In this document: piece after piece, positions 35,246 to 43,571 of the stretch | Layout: each line of letters starts with the position of its first letter | How positions within the stretch are numbered: position 1 is the stretch's first letter | Assembly: GCF_001475935.1 (NCBI RefSeq) | Contig: NZ_LDQA01000019.1 | Location: 62,001 to 126,000 of the forward strand | DNA from: Aureimonas ureilytica | GTDB taxonomy: Bacteria > Pseudomonadota > Alphaproteobacteria > Rhizobiales > Rhizobiaceae | Length of the DNA stretch: 64,000 nt | Reading direction: 5' to 3' | Program-made: the position numbers and the translations under genes | The notes under the pieces: generated by a model | The model's input: only the letters and a program-made list of their open reading frames with translations | The model's database searches: none | What the model was told of the DNA's origin: nothing

Positions 35246-36286
35246 ATGAAGTTCTCCCTTTTCGTCCATATGGAGCGCCTCGACGCGGGCCAGCGGCAGG
35301 AAGACCTCTACGAGGAGTTTCTCCAGCTCTGCGAGATCGCCGACCGGGGCGGAATGCATGCGATCTGGACCGGCGAGCATCACGGCATGGACTTCACCAT
35401 CGCGCCGAACCCGTTCGTCACCATCGCCGATCTCGCCTCGCGCGTGAAACAGGCCCGGCTCGGCACGGGCACGGTGATCGCGCCCTTCTGGCACCCGATC
35501 AAGCTGGCGGGCGAGGCGGCGATGACCGATCTCATCACGCGCGGCCGGCTCGACCTCGGCATCGCGCGCGGGGCCTATTCCTATGAATACGAGCGGCTGC
35601 ACCCCGGCCTCGACGCCTGGGGCGCGGGCCAGCGGATGCGCGAGCTGATCCCGGCGGTGAAGAACATCTGGGCCGGCGACTATGCCCATGAGGGCGAGTT
35701 CTGGACCTTCCCGTCCACCACCTCCGCGCCCAAGCCCGTGCAGGCCGGGGGGCCGCCGATCTGGGTGGCGGCGCGCGATCCCAACAGCCACGAATTTGCC
35801 GTCGCCAACGATTGCAACGTGCAGGTGACGCCCCTCTGGCAGGACGATGGCGAAACGCAGACTCTGATGGAGCGGTTCGAGGCGGCCTGCGCGGCGCACC
35901 CGGAGAAAGCGCGGCCGAAGATCATGCTCCTGCGCCACACCTATGTCGGCTCGGACGAAGCCGATGTCGCCGAGGCCGCGCGCGAGCTTTCGGTCTACTA
36001 CGCCTACTTCTTCGCCTGGTTCAAGAACGAGCGGCCCGTCCATCAGGGCCTGATCGAGCGCCTGTCGCCCGAGGAACTCGCCGCCAATCCGATGATTTCG
36101 GCGGACGCCATGCGGCGCAACAATGTGGTGGGCGAACCCGGCGAGGTGATCGAGCGCATCAAGGCCTACGAGGCCATGGGATATGACGAATATTCCTTCT
36201 GGATCGACACCGGCATGAGCTTCGAGCGCAAGAAAGCCTCGCTCGAACGCTTCATCGCCGAGGTCATGCCGGCCTTCGGAGCCTGA
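35246..36286 (+). CDS. LLM class flavin-dependent oxidoreductase (luciferase-like monooxygenase)
   Basis: A 346-residue TIM-barrel FMN monooxygenase: GGMHAIWTGEHHGMDFTIAPNPFVTIADLA, RLGTGTVIAPFWHPIKLAGEAAMTDLITRGRLDLGIARG and GGPPIWVAARDPNSHEFA. NVVGEPGEVIERIKAYEAMGYDEYSFW is the usual C-terminal barrel end. These enzymes use FMNH2 from a reductase partner; the adjacent flavin reductase is the obvious one. The substrate is unknown. Gene order with hydrolase, reductase and aldehyde dehydrogenase is reminiscent of the Rut pathway, but sequence details do not identify it as RutA. Confidence 0.9.
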   Translation: MKFSLFVHMERLDAGQRQEDLYEEFLQLCEIADRGGMHAIWTGEHHGMDFTIAPNPFVTIADLASRVKQARLGTGTVIAPFWHPIKLAGEAAMTDLITRGRLDLGIARGAYSYEYERLHPGLDAWGAGQRMRELIPAVKNIWAGDYAHEGEFWTFPSTTSAPKPVQAGGPPIWVAARDPNSHEFAVANDCNVQVTPLWQDDGETQTLMERFEAACAAHPEKARPKIMLLRHTYVGSDEADVAEAARELSVYYAYFFAWFKNERPVHQGLIERLSPEELAANPMISADAMRRNNVVGEPGEVIERIKAYEAMGYDEYSFWIDTGMSFERKKASLERFIAEVMPAFGA

Positions 36287-36290
36287 TCCG

Positions 36291-37754
36291 ATGCGAAGCT
36301 TCCAGTCCTATATCGACGGCGCCTTCACCGATGGCGAGGCGCGGTTCGAAAGCCTCGACCCCGCCACCGGCGCGCCCTGGGCCGAGATGCCCGAAGCGCG
36401 CGAGGGCGATGTGGACCGCGCGGTGCGCGCGGCCGACCGGGCGCTGTGGGAAGGCGAATGGCCCCGCCTCACGCCGAGCGCGCGCGGCAAGCTTCTCTAC
36501 CGCCTCGCCGATCTCGTGGCTGAGAATGCGCAGGTTCTGGCGGAGCTCGAAACGCGCGACACGGGCAAGATCATCCGCGAGACATCGGCGCAGATCGCCT
36601 ATGTCGCGGATTATTACCGCTATTATGCGGGGCTGGCCGACAAGATCGAAGGCGCGGTCCTGCCGATCGACAAGCCAGATATGGAGGTCTGGACGCGGCG
36701 CGAGCCGGTCGGCGTCGTCGCCGCCATCGTGCCGTGGAACAGCCAGCTCTTCCTGGCCGCCGTCAAGCTCGGGCCGGCGCTGGCGGCGGGCTGCACGCTC
36801 GTGGTCAAGGCCTCCGAGGACGGGCCGGCCCCGCTTCTGGAATTCGCGCGGCTCGTCCATGAGGCCGGCTTTCCGCCGGGCGTCGTCAATATCCTCACCG
36901 GCTTCGGCCCGGCCTGCGGCTCGGCGCTGACGCGCCATCCGCTCGTCGCCCATGTCGCCTTCACGGGCGGGCCGGAAACGGCGCGCCATATCGTGCGCGG
37001 CTCGGCCGAGAACCTCGCCTCGACCTCGCTGGAGCTGGGCGGCAAGTCGCCCTTCCTCGTCTTTGCCGACGCCGATCTGGAGAGCGCGGCCAATGCGCAG
37101 GTCGCCGCCATCTTCGCGGCGACGGGCCAGAGCTGCGTCGCGGGCTCGCGCCTTCTGGTGGAGCGCGCCGCCAAGGAGCGGATGCTGGCGCTCTTGAGCG
37201 AAAAGGCCGAGCGCGTCGCCATCGGCGCGCCGCTCGACCGCGCGACGGAGGTCGGCCCGCTCTGCACGCGGCGCCAGCGGGAGCATATTCAGGGGCTGGT
37301 GGATCGCTCGCTCCAGGCCGGCGCGACGCTGGTGACGGGCGGGCAGGTGCCGGAGGGCGCGGGCTGGTTCTACCCGCCGACCATTCTCGACTGCGACGGC
37401 GCGGCCTCGCCCTCGCTGGCGGAGGAGTTCTTCGGCCCTGTCCTGTCGGTCGTGTCCTTCGACAGTGAGGCGGAGGCGATCCGGCTCGCCAACGACACGG
37501 CCTTCGGCCTCGCGGCCGGCATCTTCACCACGAGCCTGACGCGGGCGCATCGCGTCTCCCGCGCCATCCGCTCGGGCGTCGTTTGGATCAACACGTACCG
37601 CGCCGTCTCGCCCATCGCGCCCTTCGGCGGGTTCAAGCGGTCCGGCCACGGGCGCGAAGGCGGGCTCGCCGCCGCGCTCGACTACACACGGACGAAAACC
37701 GTCTGGCTACGCACCTCGGACGATCCGATCCCGGACCCGTTCGTGATGCGCTGA
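36291..37754 (+). CDS. Aldehyde dehydrogenase family protein
   Basis: A 487-residue NAD(P)-dependent ALDH. VVAAIVPWNSQLFLAAVKLGPALAAGCTLVVKASE, FTGGPETARHIV, the general base Glu in SLELGGKSPF, the nucleophile Cys in GQSCVAGSRLLVE, and EEFFGPVLSVVSF are all intact. It starts 4 bases after the monooxygenase stop. It would oxidise an aldehyde released by the upstream enzymes. The stop abuts a long palindromic repeat. Confidence 0.92.
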   Translation: MRSFQSYIDGAFTDGEARFESLDPATGAPWAEMPEAREGDVDRAVRAADRALWEGEWPRLTPSARGKLLYRLADLVAENAQVLAELETRDTGKIIRETSAQIAYVADYYRYYAGLADKIEGAVLPIDKPDMEVWTRREPVGVVAAIVPWNSQLFLAAVKLGPALAAGCTLVVKASEDGPAPLLEFARLVHEAGFPPGVVNILTGFGPACGSALTRHPLVAHVAFTGGPETARHIVRGSAENLASTSLELGGKSPFLVFADADLESAANAQVAAIFAATGQSCVAGSRLLVERAAKERMLALLSEKAERVAIGAPLDRATEVGPLCTRRQREHIQGLVDRSLQAGATLVTGGQVPEGAGWFYPPTILDCDGAASPSLAEEFFGPVLSVVSFDSEAEAIRLANDTAFGLAAGIFTTSLTRAHRVSRAIRSGVVWINTYRAVSPIAPFGGFKRSGHGREGGLAAALDYTRTKTVWLRTSDDPIPDPFVMR

Positions 37755-37917
37755 GAGCCCGTTCGACAACCCGTCGGCGGAGGGCCGGCGAGGGAATTTT
37801 TGTCCCCGTGATCAGCCAAACGCAGTCGACGCTAGGTCAGCATCGACTGACATTGGCAACGAAACGGGGGCGAAAAGGACCCGCTGGGCCGACCCGAACG
37901 GGTCGTCGAACGGGCTC
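37755..37917. repeat. ~165-bp palindromic dispersed repeat, copy 1
   Basis: The ends GAGCCCGTTCGACAACCCG (37755) and CGGGTCGTCGAACGGGCTC (ending 37917) are near-perfect inverted repeats. The interior holds GCCAAACGCAGTCGACGC then CATCGACTGACATTGGCAAC, shared with copies at 62444 and 63506. It begins immediately after the ALDH stop and may act as a terminator or mRNA-stabilising structure. Confidence 0.7.
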
Positions 37918-37926
37918 CAACGGATC

Positions 37927-37976
37927 GGCCCCGGACCGGGGCCAGGGAGGACCGGCGCGCGAGCAAGGCGCGCCGG
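37927..37976. promoter_or_regulatory. Two strong hairpins in the ABC operon leader
   Basis: GGCCCCGGACCGGGGCC at 37927-37943 is a 17-base palindrome. CCGGCGCGC at 37952-37960 pairs perfectly with GCGCGCCGG at 37968-37976 over a 7-base loop. Both lie 50-100 bases before the binding-protein ATG. They may end upstream transcription or structure the leader; no T-run follows. Confidence 0.4.
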
Positions 37977-38025
37977 GCGGAATGCAGACCGTGACAGCCC
38001 CTCGAACCCTCGGAGCACAAATCTC

Positions 38026-39045
38026 ATGAAACGCGCATTCCTTCTCTCGGCGCTTCTCGCCGCCGCAGCGCCGATCGTCGTCGTCCTGCCGGCGTCTGCC
38101 GCCGACATGGTCTTCACCAGCTGGGGCGGCACGACGCAGGACGCGCAGAAGGCGGCCTGGGCCGATCCTTTCGCGGCCAAGGCCGGCGTCAACGTCCTGA
38201 TGGACGGGCCGACCGACTACGGCAAGCTGAAGGCCATGGTGGAGGCCAAGGGCGTCACCTGGGATGTGGTGGATGTCGAGGGCGACTATGCCGTGCAAGC
38301 GGGCCAGCAGGGGCTTCTGGAGCCGCTGGACTTCGGCGTGATCGACAAGACCAAGCTCGACCCGCGCTTCGTCACCGACCATTCGGTCGGCTCCTTCTAT
38401 TATTCCTTCGTGATCGGCTGCAATTCGGGCGCGGTCGCCGCCTGCCCCAAGACCTGGGCCGACCTCTTCGACACCGCCAAGTTTCCGGGCAAGCGGACCT
38501 TCTACAAATGGTCAGCCCCCGGCGTGATCGAGGCGGCGCTTCTGGCCGACGGCGTGCCCGCCGACAAGCTCTATCCGCTCGACCTCGACCGCGCCTTCAA
38601 GAAGCTCGACACGATCAAGTCGGATATCATCTGGTGGTCGGGCGGCGCGCAGTCGCAGCAGCTTCTGGCCTCCGCCGAAGCGCCCTACGGCTCCTTCTGG
38701 AACGGACGCCTGACCGCGCTCGCCCATGACGGCGTGCCCGTCGAGACCTCCTGGGACGGCAATATCACCGCCGCCGACGCCCTCGTCGTGCCCAAGGGCA
38801 CGAAGAACAAGGAGAACGCGATGAAGTTCATCGCCTTCGCGACCTCGCCGGAGGCGCAGGCCCAGATGGCGGCGCTGACGGGATACGCCCCGACCAACAC
38901 CGGCTCCCCCGCCCTGATGGACCCCGCCGTCGCCAAGACCCTGCCGGACCAGCAGAAGGCGAGCCAGGTCAATGCCGACATGACCTATTGGGCGCAGCAC
39001 CGCGACGAGATCGGCACCCGCTGGTACGCCTGGCAGGCCCAGTAA
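38026..39045 (+). CDS. ABC transporter substrate-binding protein, polyamine (PotD/PotF) type
   Basis: A 339-residue periplasmic binding protein with a signal peptide ending near VLPASAADMVF. MVFTSWGGTTQDAQKAAWADPF, TWDVVDVEGDYAVQAGQQGLLEPLDF and KNKENAMKFIAFATSPEAQAQMA match the spermidine/putrescine binding group. A GGAG precedes the ATG. It is followed by two permeases and an ATPase and is probably part of the regulon of the upstream monooxygenase genes. The ligand could be a polyamine or an unrelated cation; binding-site residues were not checked. Confidence 0.88.
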   Translation: MKRAFLLSALLAAAAPIVVVLPASAADMVFTSWGGTTQDAQKAAWADPFAAKAGVNVLMDGPTDYGKLKAMVEAKGVTWDVVDVEGDYAVQAGQQGLLEPLDFGVIDKTKLDPRFVTDHSVGSFYYSFVIGCNSGAVAACPKTWADLFDTAKFPGKRTFYKWSAPGVIEAALLADGVPADKLYPLDLDRAFKKLDTIKSDIIWWSGGAQSQQLLASAEAPYGSFWNGRLTALAHDGVPVETSWDGNITAADALVVPKGTKNKENAMKFIAFATSPEAQAQMAALTGYAPTNTGSPALMDPAVAKTLPDQQKASQVNADMTYWAQHRDEIGTRWYAWQAQ

Positions 39046-39128
39046 GGAGCGGCGGATCGAGGCGGCCCCACGCGCCGCCTCGCCTGCGCTTCCGCTTCCC
39101 TGCCCCTGACCCAGAAGGGCGAGAGACC

Positions 39129-40004
39129 ATGTCCCATCTCACCAACAGTCCGGCCCTGATCGCGCGCCCGCAGCGGCGGCGCTGGCTGCCTGCCGGGCTC
39201 GGCCCGGCGGTCCCGGCGCTGCTGCTTCTCTTCGTCTTCTTCGTCGTACCCGTGGTGTCGCTGCTTCTGCGCAGCGTTCTCGAACCCCAACCGGGCCTTC
39301 AGAACTACGAGACGCTGCTGGGCTCCCAGACCTATCTGCGCGTATTCCTGAACACGTTCACCGTGTCCGGCCTCGTGACGGCGCTCGCCGTCCTGATCGG
39401 TTTTCCGGTGGCCTGGTCGCTCGCCATCATGCCGCCGAGCTGGTCGCGCATCGTCTTCGCCATTCTGCTTCTGTCGATGTGGACCAACCTCCTGGCCCGC
39501 ACCTATGCCTGGATGGTGCTTCTCCAGCGCACCGGCATCATCAACAAGACCTTGATGAATCTCGGGATCATCAGCCAGCCGCTGACGCTCGTGAACAATC
39601 TCGTCGGCGTCACGATCGGCATGGTCTATATCATGCTGCCCTTCATCATCCTGCCGCTCTATGGCGTCATCCGGCGCATCGACCCGGCCATTCTCCAGGC
39701 GGCCGCGCTGTGCGGAGCGACGCGCTGGCAGTGCCTCTGGCGCGTTCTCGTGCCGCTGGCCGCGCCCGGCATGGCGGCAGGCGCGCTCATGGTCTTCGTC
39801 ATGTCGCTCGGTTATTTCGTGACGCCCGCGCTGCTCGGCGGCACGTCCAACATGATGCTCGCCGAACTCGTCGCCCAGTTCGTCCAGTCGCTCGTCAACT
39901 GGGGCATGGGCAGCGCGGCGGCCTTCGTGCTCCTCGTCGTGACGCTGGCGCTCTACGCGCTGCAGCTCAAGCTCTTCGGCACATCCGAAATGGGAGGGCG
40001 CTGA
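39129..40004 (+). CDS. ABC transporter permease, polyamine (PotB/PotH) type
   Basis: A 291-residue permease with six membrane segments. GFPVAWSLAIMPPSWSRIVFAILLLSMWTNLLARTYAWMVLLQRTGIIN is typical of PotB/PotH, and the EAA loop LQAAALCGATRWQCLWRVLVPLAAPGM is clear. The start at 39129 follows AGAGACC. Confidence 0.91.
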   Translation: MSHLTNSPALIARPQRRRWLPAGLGPAVPALLLLFVFFVVPVVSLLLRSVLEPQPGLQNYETLLGSQTYLRVFLNTFTVSGLVTALAVLIGFPVAWSLAIMPPSWSRIVFAILLLSMWTNLLARTYAWMVLLQRTGIINKTLMNLGIISQPLTLVNNLVGVTIGMVYIMLPFIILPLYGVIRRIDPAILQAAALCGATRWQCLWRVLVPLAAPGMAAGALMVFVMSLGYFVTPALLGGTSNMMLAELVAQFVQSLVNWGMGSAAAFVLLVVTLALYALQLKLFGTSEMGGR

Positions 40005-40005
40005 C

Positions 40006-40806
40006 ATGCTTCTGCATTTCGAGCGCCTCGGCTGGTGGCGCTATGTCCTGATCGCGATCACGCTTCTGACGACGGCCTTCCTGCTCCTGCCGATCCTCTT
40101 CATCGCGGCGCTCTCCTTCGGCTCGTCGCAATGGCTGATCTTCCCGCCGCCCTCCTGGACGCTGCGCTGGTACGCCGAGTTCTTCGCCGATCCGCGCTGG
40201 CTGGAAGCGGCTTGGGTCAGCTTCCAGATCGCCTGTCTCGTCACGCTCTTCTCGGTCGGCATCGGGCTTTGCGCCTCCTTCGCGCTGGTGCGCGGCCGGT
40301 TCCGGGGGCGCGAGGCGCTGAAAGCCCTGTTCCTGACGCCGATGATCCTGCCCGTCGTGGTGCTGGCGGTGGCGCTCTACGCCTTCTTCCTGCGCGTCGG
40401 GCTGAACGGCACGGTGACGGGCTTCGTGATCGCCCATCTCGTGGTCGCCCTGCCCTTCTCGATCCTCGCGATCACCAACGCGCTGGAGGGGTTCGACAAG
40501 TCGATCGAGGATGCGGCCGTGCTCTGCGGCGCGAGCCCGCTGGAGGCCAAGATCCGCATCACGCTTCCCTCGATCGGGCACGGGCTCTTCTCGGCGGCGA
40601 TCTTTTCCTTCCTGACCTCGTGGGACGAAGTGGTTCTGGCGATCTTCATGGCGAGCCCGACACTCCAGACGCTGCCGGTGCGCATCTGGACCGTGCTTCG
40701 GCAGGACCTGACGCCGGTCATCGCCAGCGCCTCGACGCTGCTCGTCCTCTTCACCATCGCCCTCATGGTGCTCGCCGCCCTGGTGCGAAAAGGACTCAAG
40801 TCGTGA
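40006..40806 (+). CDS. ABC transporter permease, polyamine (PotC/PotI) type
   Basis: A 266-residue permease partner: LSFGSSQWLIFPPPSWTLRWYAEFF is the PotC/PotI N-terminal signature, and IEDAAVLCGASPLEAKIRITLPSIGHGL is the EAA loop. It starts 1 base after the previous stop and overlaps the ATPase GTG. Confidence 0.91.
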   Translation: MLLHFERLGWWRYVLIAITLLTTAFLLLPILFIAALSFGSSQWLIFPPPSWTLRWYAEFFADPRWLEAAWVSFQIACLVTLFSVGIGLCASFALVRGRFRGREALKALFLTPMILPVVVLAVALYAFFLRVGLNGTVTGFVIAHLVVALPFSILAITNALEGFDKSIEDAAVLCGASPLEAKIRITLPSIGHGLFSAAIFSFLTSWDEVVLAIFMASPTLQTLPVRIWTVLRQDLTPVIASASTLLVLFTIALMVLAALVRKGLKS

Positions 40807-41885
40807 GCGATCCGTTCCTGCAAATCCGTGGCATCCGCAAGGAATATGGCAAGCTGGTCGCCGTCCAGAATGTCGATCTCGATATCCGTCGCGGCGAGTT
40901 CATGACCTTTCTCGGCCCGTCCGGCTCGGGCAAGTCCACGACGCTCTACATCCTGGCCGGTTTCGAGTCGCCCAGCTCGGGCGACATTCTCCTGAACGGC
41001 CAGTCGCTTCTCTCCACGCCCTCGCATCTGCGCCAGATCGGCATGGTGTTCCAGCGCTACACGCTGTTTCCCCACCTGACGGTCGGCGAGAACATCGCCT
41101 TCCCCCTGAAGGTGCGCCGGCGCTCCAAGGCCGAGATCGACGCCAAGGTGCGCGAGATGCTGCGCCTCGTCCGGCTCGAAGGCTTCGAGGATCGCAAGCC
41201 CGCGCAGATGTCGGGCGGCCAGCAGCAGCGCGTGGCGCTGGCCCGCGCGCTCGCCTACGACCCGCCGGTGCTTCTGATGGACGAGCCGCTCTCGGCGCTC
41301 GACAAGAAGCTGCGCGAGGAAATCCAGCACGAAATCCGGCGCATCCACCAGGAAACGGAAGTGACGATCCTCTATGTCACGCACGACCAGGAAGAGGCGC
41401 TGCGCATGTCCGATCGCATCGCCGTTTTCTCGAAAGGCGTGATCGATCAGGTCGGCACGGGCTCGCAGCTCTATGCCGAGCCGGCGACGCGCTTCGTCGC
41501 CGAGTTCATCGGCGACAGCGATTTCCTGTCCTGCGCGGTGCTCGCGTCCGACGGGCATCTCGCGGATGTCCGCCTCGGCCCCGATCTCGTCGTGCCGGGC
41601 GTGCCCGTCCACGGCGGCGGGCATCGGGGGAACGAGGGCGCTCTGCTCCTGCGCCCCGAGCGCCTGCACCTCCATCGCCGCCAACCCGAGAACGCGCGCA
41701 CGCTGCCCGTGCGGGTGGACGACATGACGTTTCTGGGCTCGAACGTCCATGTCGCGGCGCGCACCAGCTGGGGCGAGACGGTGTCGGTGCGCCTGCCCTT
41801 CGGCCACGAGGCGATCAGCGGCCTGTCGAAAGGGGATACGGTGTGGCTTGGCTTCGATCCACACGCCACGCATGTCTTCTGCTGA
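40803..41885 (+). CDS. ABC transporter ATP-binding protein, polyamine (PotA/PotG) type
   Basis: A 360-residue ATPase with a C-terminal TOBE domain. Walker A is GPSGSGKST, then MVFQRYTLFPHLTVGENIAFPL, signature MSGGQQQR, Walker B VLLMDEPLSALDKKLREEI and switch YVTHDQEEAL. From about residue 285 the TOBE region reads ALLLRPERLHLH and MTFLGSNVHVAARTSWGE. It starts with GTG at 40803 within the permease stop (GTGA). Confidence 0.92.
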   Translation: MSDPFLQIRGIRKEYGKLVAVQNVDLDIRRGEFMTFLGPSGSGKSTTLYILAGFESPSSGDILLNGQSLLSTPSHLRQIGMVFQRYTLFPHLTVGENIAFPLKVRRRSKAEIDAKVREMLRLVRLEGFEDRKPAQMSGGQQQRVALARALAYDPPVLLMDEPLSALDKKLREEIQHEIRRIHQETEVTILYVTHDQEEALRMSDRIAVFSKGVIDQVGTGSQLYAEPATRFVAEFIGDSDFLSCAVLASDGHLADVRLGPDLVVPGVPVHGGGHRGNEGALLLRPERLHLHRRQPENARTLPVRVDDMTFLGSNVHVAARTSWGETVSVRLPFGHEAISGLSKGDTVWLGFDPHATHVFC

Positions 41886-41924
41886 TAGAGACAGATCGGG
41901 ACATCGACAGGAAACGGAACGATC

Positions 41925-42632
41925 ATGACAGTGGCAAGCTCCACGGCCCCCGACCCGCGCCGCACGCGCCTGCGCGTCGAGCGCCCGCAACGCACGCTGC
42001 GGGAGCTGACGCTGGAGAAGATGCGCGAATCCATTCTGGAGCGCTATTTCAAGCCCGGCGAGCGGCTGGTGGAGCGCGACCTGTGCGAGCAGCTCGGCGT
42101 CAGCCGCACCATCGTGCGCGAGGTGCTGCGTCATCTGGAATCGGAAGGGCTGGTGTCGATCCTGCCGCAGAAGGGGCCGATCGTCGCCGAGACGACGCTG
42201 GACGAGGCGCGGCAGATCTACGACATTCGTGGCGCGCTGGAAGCGCTGGCGGCGGGCACCTGCGCCGAGCGCAAGGGGCCGGAGGCCGCCGACCGGCTGG
42301 AGGTCGTTCTCGGGCGCATCAAGGCCGCCTATGGCGTGCGGGACGGGCGGCAGGTTCTGGCCGAGACCAGCGAATTCTACCGCATCCTCTTCGAGGAGGC
42401 GGGCTGCGATGTCGCCTGGAGCATCGTCAGCTCGCTGACGGCGCGCATCAACCATCTGCGCTCCCTCACGATCAAGACCGAGCGCCGCGATATCGAGGGG
42501 CCGGAGCAGATGGCGCGCATGATCGCCGCCATTCGCGCGCGGGACAAGGAGCGCGCCGCGAATGCCGCTGCCACCCATGTCGCCGAAGCCTCGCGCATCG
42601 CCCAGGCGCTTCTGGCACGGCAGGGCGACTGA
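41925..42632 (+). CDS. GntR family regulator (FCD subfamily)
   Basis: A 235-residue regulator. After a basic N-terminal tail of about 20 residues, the winged helix reads LTLEKMRESILERYFKPGERLVERDLCEQLGVSRTIVREVLRHLESEGLV. The FCD domain has IYDIRGALEALAAGTCA and ATHVAEASRIA. It lies 39 bases after the ATPase and probably controls the operon starting at 32933 through the GTATAC palindrome there. It is convergent with purU. Confidence 0.9.
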   Translation: MTVASSTAPDPRRTRLRVERPQRTLRELTLEKMRESILERYFKPGERLVERDLCEQLGVSRTIVREVLRHLESEGLVSILPQKGPIVAETTLDEARQIYDIRGALEALAAGTCAERKGPEAADRLEVVLGRIKAAYGVRDGRQVLAETSEFYRILFEEAGCDVAWSIVSSLTARINHLRSLTIKTERRDIEGPEQMARMIAAIRARDKERAANAAATHVAEASRIAQALLARQGD

Positions 42633-42654
42633 TCGGAAGGCTCGCCGCGAGCGT

Positions 42655-43539
42655 TCAGCCCATACGCTCCGAAGCGTACCCGCCGGGGGACGCCGGAAAG
42701 ACCACCGTGCGGTCGCCATTGGGGAAGACGCGGTGGTGGATATGGGCGTGGATCGCGCGCGAGAGGACCTGCGCTTCCACGTCCCGGCCGATGGTCACGT
42801 AATCGGCCGAGGATTGCGCATGGGTGATGCGCGCCACGTCCTGCTCGATGATCGGCCCTTCGTCGAGATCGGCGGTCACGTAATGCGCCGTCGCGCCGAT
42901 CAGCTTCACGCCGCGCTCATAGGCCTGTTTGTAGGGATTGGCGCCCTTGAAGCTCGGCAGGAAGGAGTGGTGGATATTGATGATGCGGCCCGACATGCGC
43001 TGGCACATCGCGTCCGACAGAACCTGCATGTAGCGCGCGAGCACGATCAGTTCGGTCCCCGCCTCCTCCGCGATCTGGAGAATGCGCGCCTCGGCGTCCG
43101 GCTTGTTGGCCTTGGTCACCGGCACGTGGTGGAAGGGAATGTCGTGGTTCACCACGAGCTTCTGATAATCGAGATGGTTGGAGATCACGCCGACGATCTC
43201 GATCGGCAGCGCGCCGATGCGCCAGCGGTAGAGAATGTCGTTGAGGCAATGGCCGAAGCGCGAGACCATCAAGAGCACTTTCATGCGCTGCGCCGCGTCA
43301 TGGAAAGCGTAGGTCATGGCGAAGGGTGCCGCAATCTCGGCAAAGCCCGCCTCGACGCCGGCGAGGTCCGCCCCCTCTTCCGAGTTGAAGCCGACGCGCA
43401 TGAAGAAGCGGCCGGTGTCGAGATCGTCGAACTGCGCGGAATCGACGATATTGCAGCCCTTGGCCGCTAGATGCGTCGAGATGGCCGCCACGATGCCGCG
43501 CGTGGAGCGGCAGGTCACGGTCAGGATATATTGGCTCAT
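42655..43539 (-). CDS. purU: Formyltetrahydrofolate deformylase
   Basis: A 294-residue enzyme that splits 10-formyl-THF to THF and formate. An N-terminal ACT domain (ILTVTCRSTRGIVAAISTHLAAKGCNIVDSAQFDD) is followed by the formyltransferase-like domain with VVNHDIPFHHVPVTK, the catalytic INIHHSFLPSFKGANPYKQAYERGVKLIGATAHYVTADLDEGPIIEQD, and DYVTIGRDVEAQVLSRA. The start at 43539 begins the ACT domain. It lies 32 bases after glnT on the same strand; one-carbon units from demethylation in the neighbouring clusters would pass through it. Confidence 0.95.
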   Translation of the reverse strand: MSQYILTVTCRSTRGIVAAISTHLAAKGCNIVDSAQFDDLDTGRFFMRVGFNSEEGADLAGVEAGFAEIAAPFAMTYAFHDAAQRMKVLLMVSRFGHCLNDILYRWRIGALPIEIVGVISNHLDYQKLVVNHDIPFHHVPVTKANKPDAEARILQIAEEAGTELIVLARYMQVLSDAMCQRMSGRIINIHHSFLPSFKGANPYKQAYERGVKLIGATAHYVTADLDEGPIIEQDVARITHAQSSADYVTIGRDVEAQVLSRAIHAHIHHRVFPNGDRTVVFPASPGGYASERMG

Positions 43540-43571
43540 CGCCGGGTCTCCATCAGGGCGAGCGGAACGGC

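Noticed and set aside
35246-36286. RutA of the uracil pathway
   Set aside because: The protein is a luciferase-like monooxygenase, but RutB and RutC genes are absent and RutA-specific motifs were not seen.
37755-37917. CRISPR repeat or attachment site
   Set aside because: The element is a single long palindrome with dispersed copies, not regularly spaced short repeats; no cas gene, integrase or tRNA lies nearby.
40377-42719. Minus-strand frame of 780 codons opposite permease, ATPase and GntR genes
   Set aside because: All three plus-strand genes are clear family members; the antisense frame has no recognisable domain.
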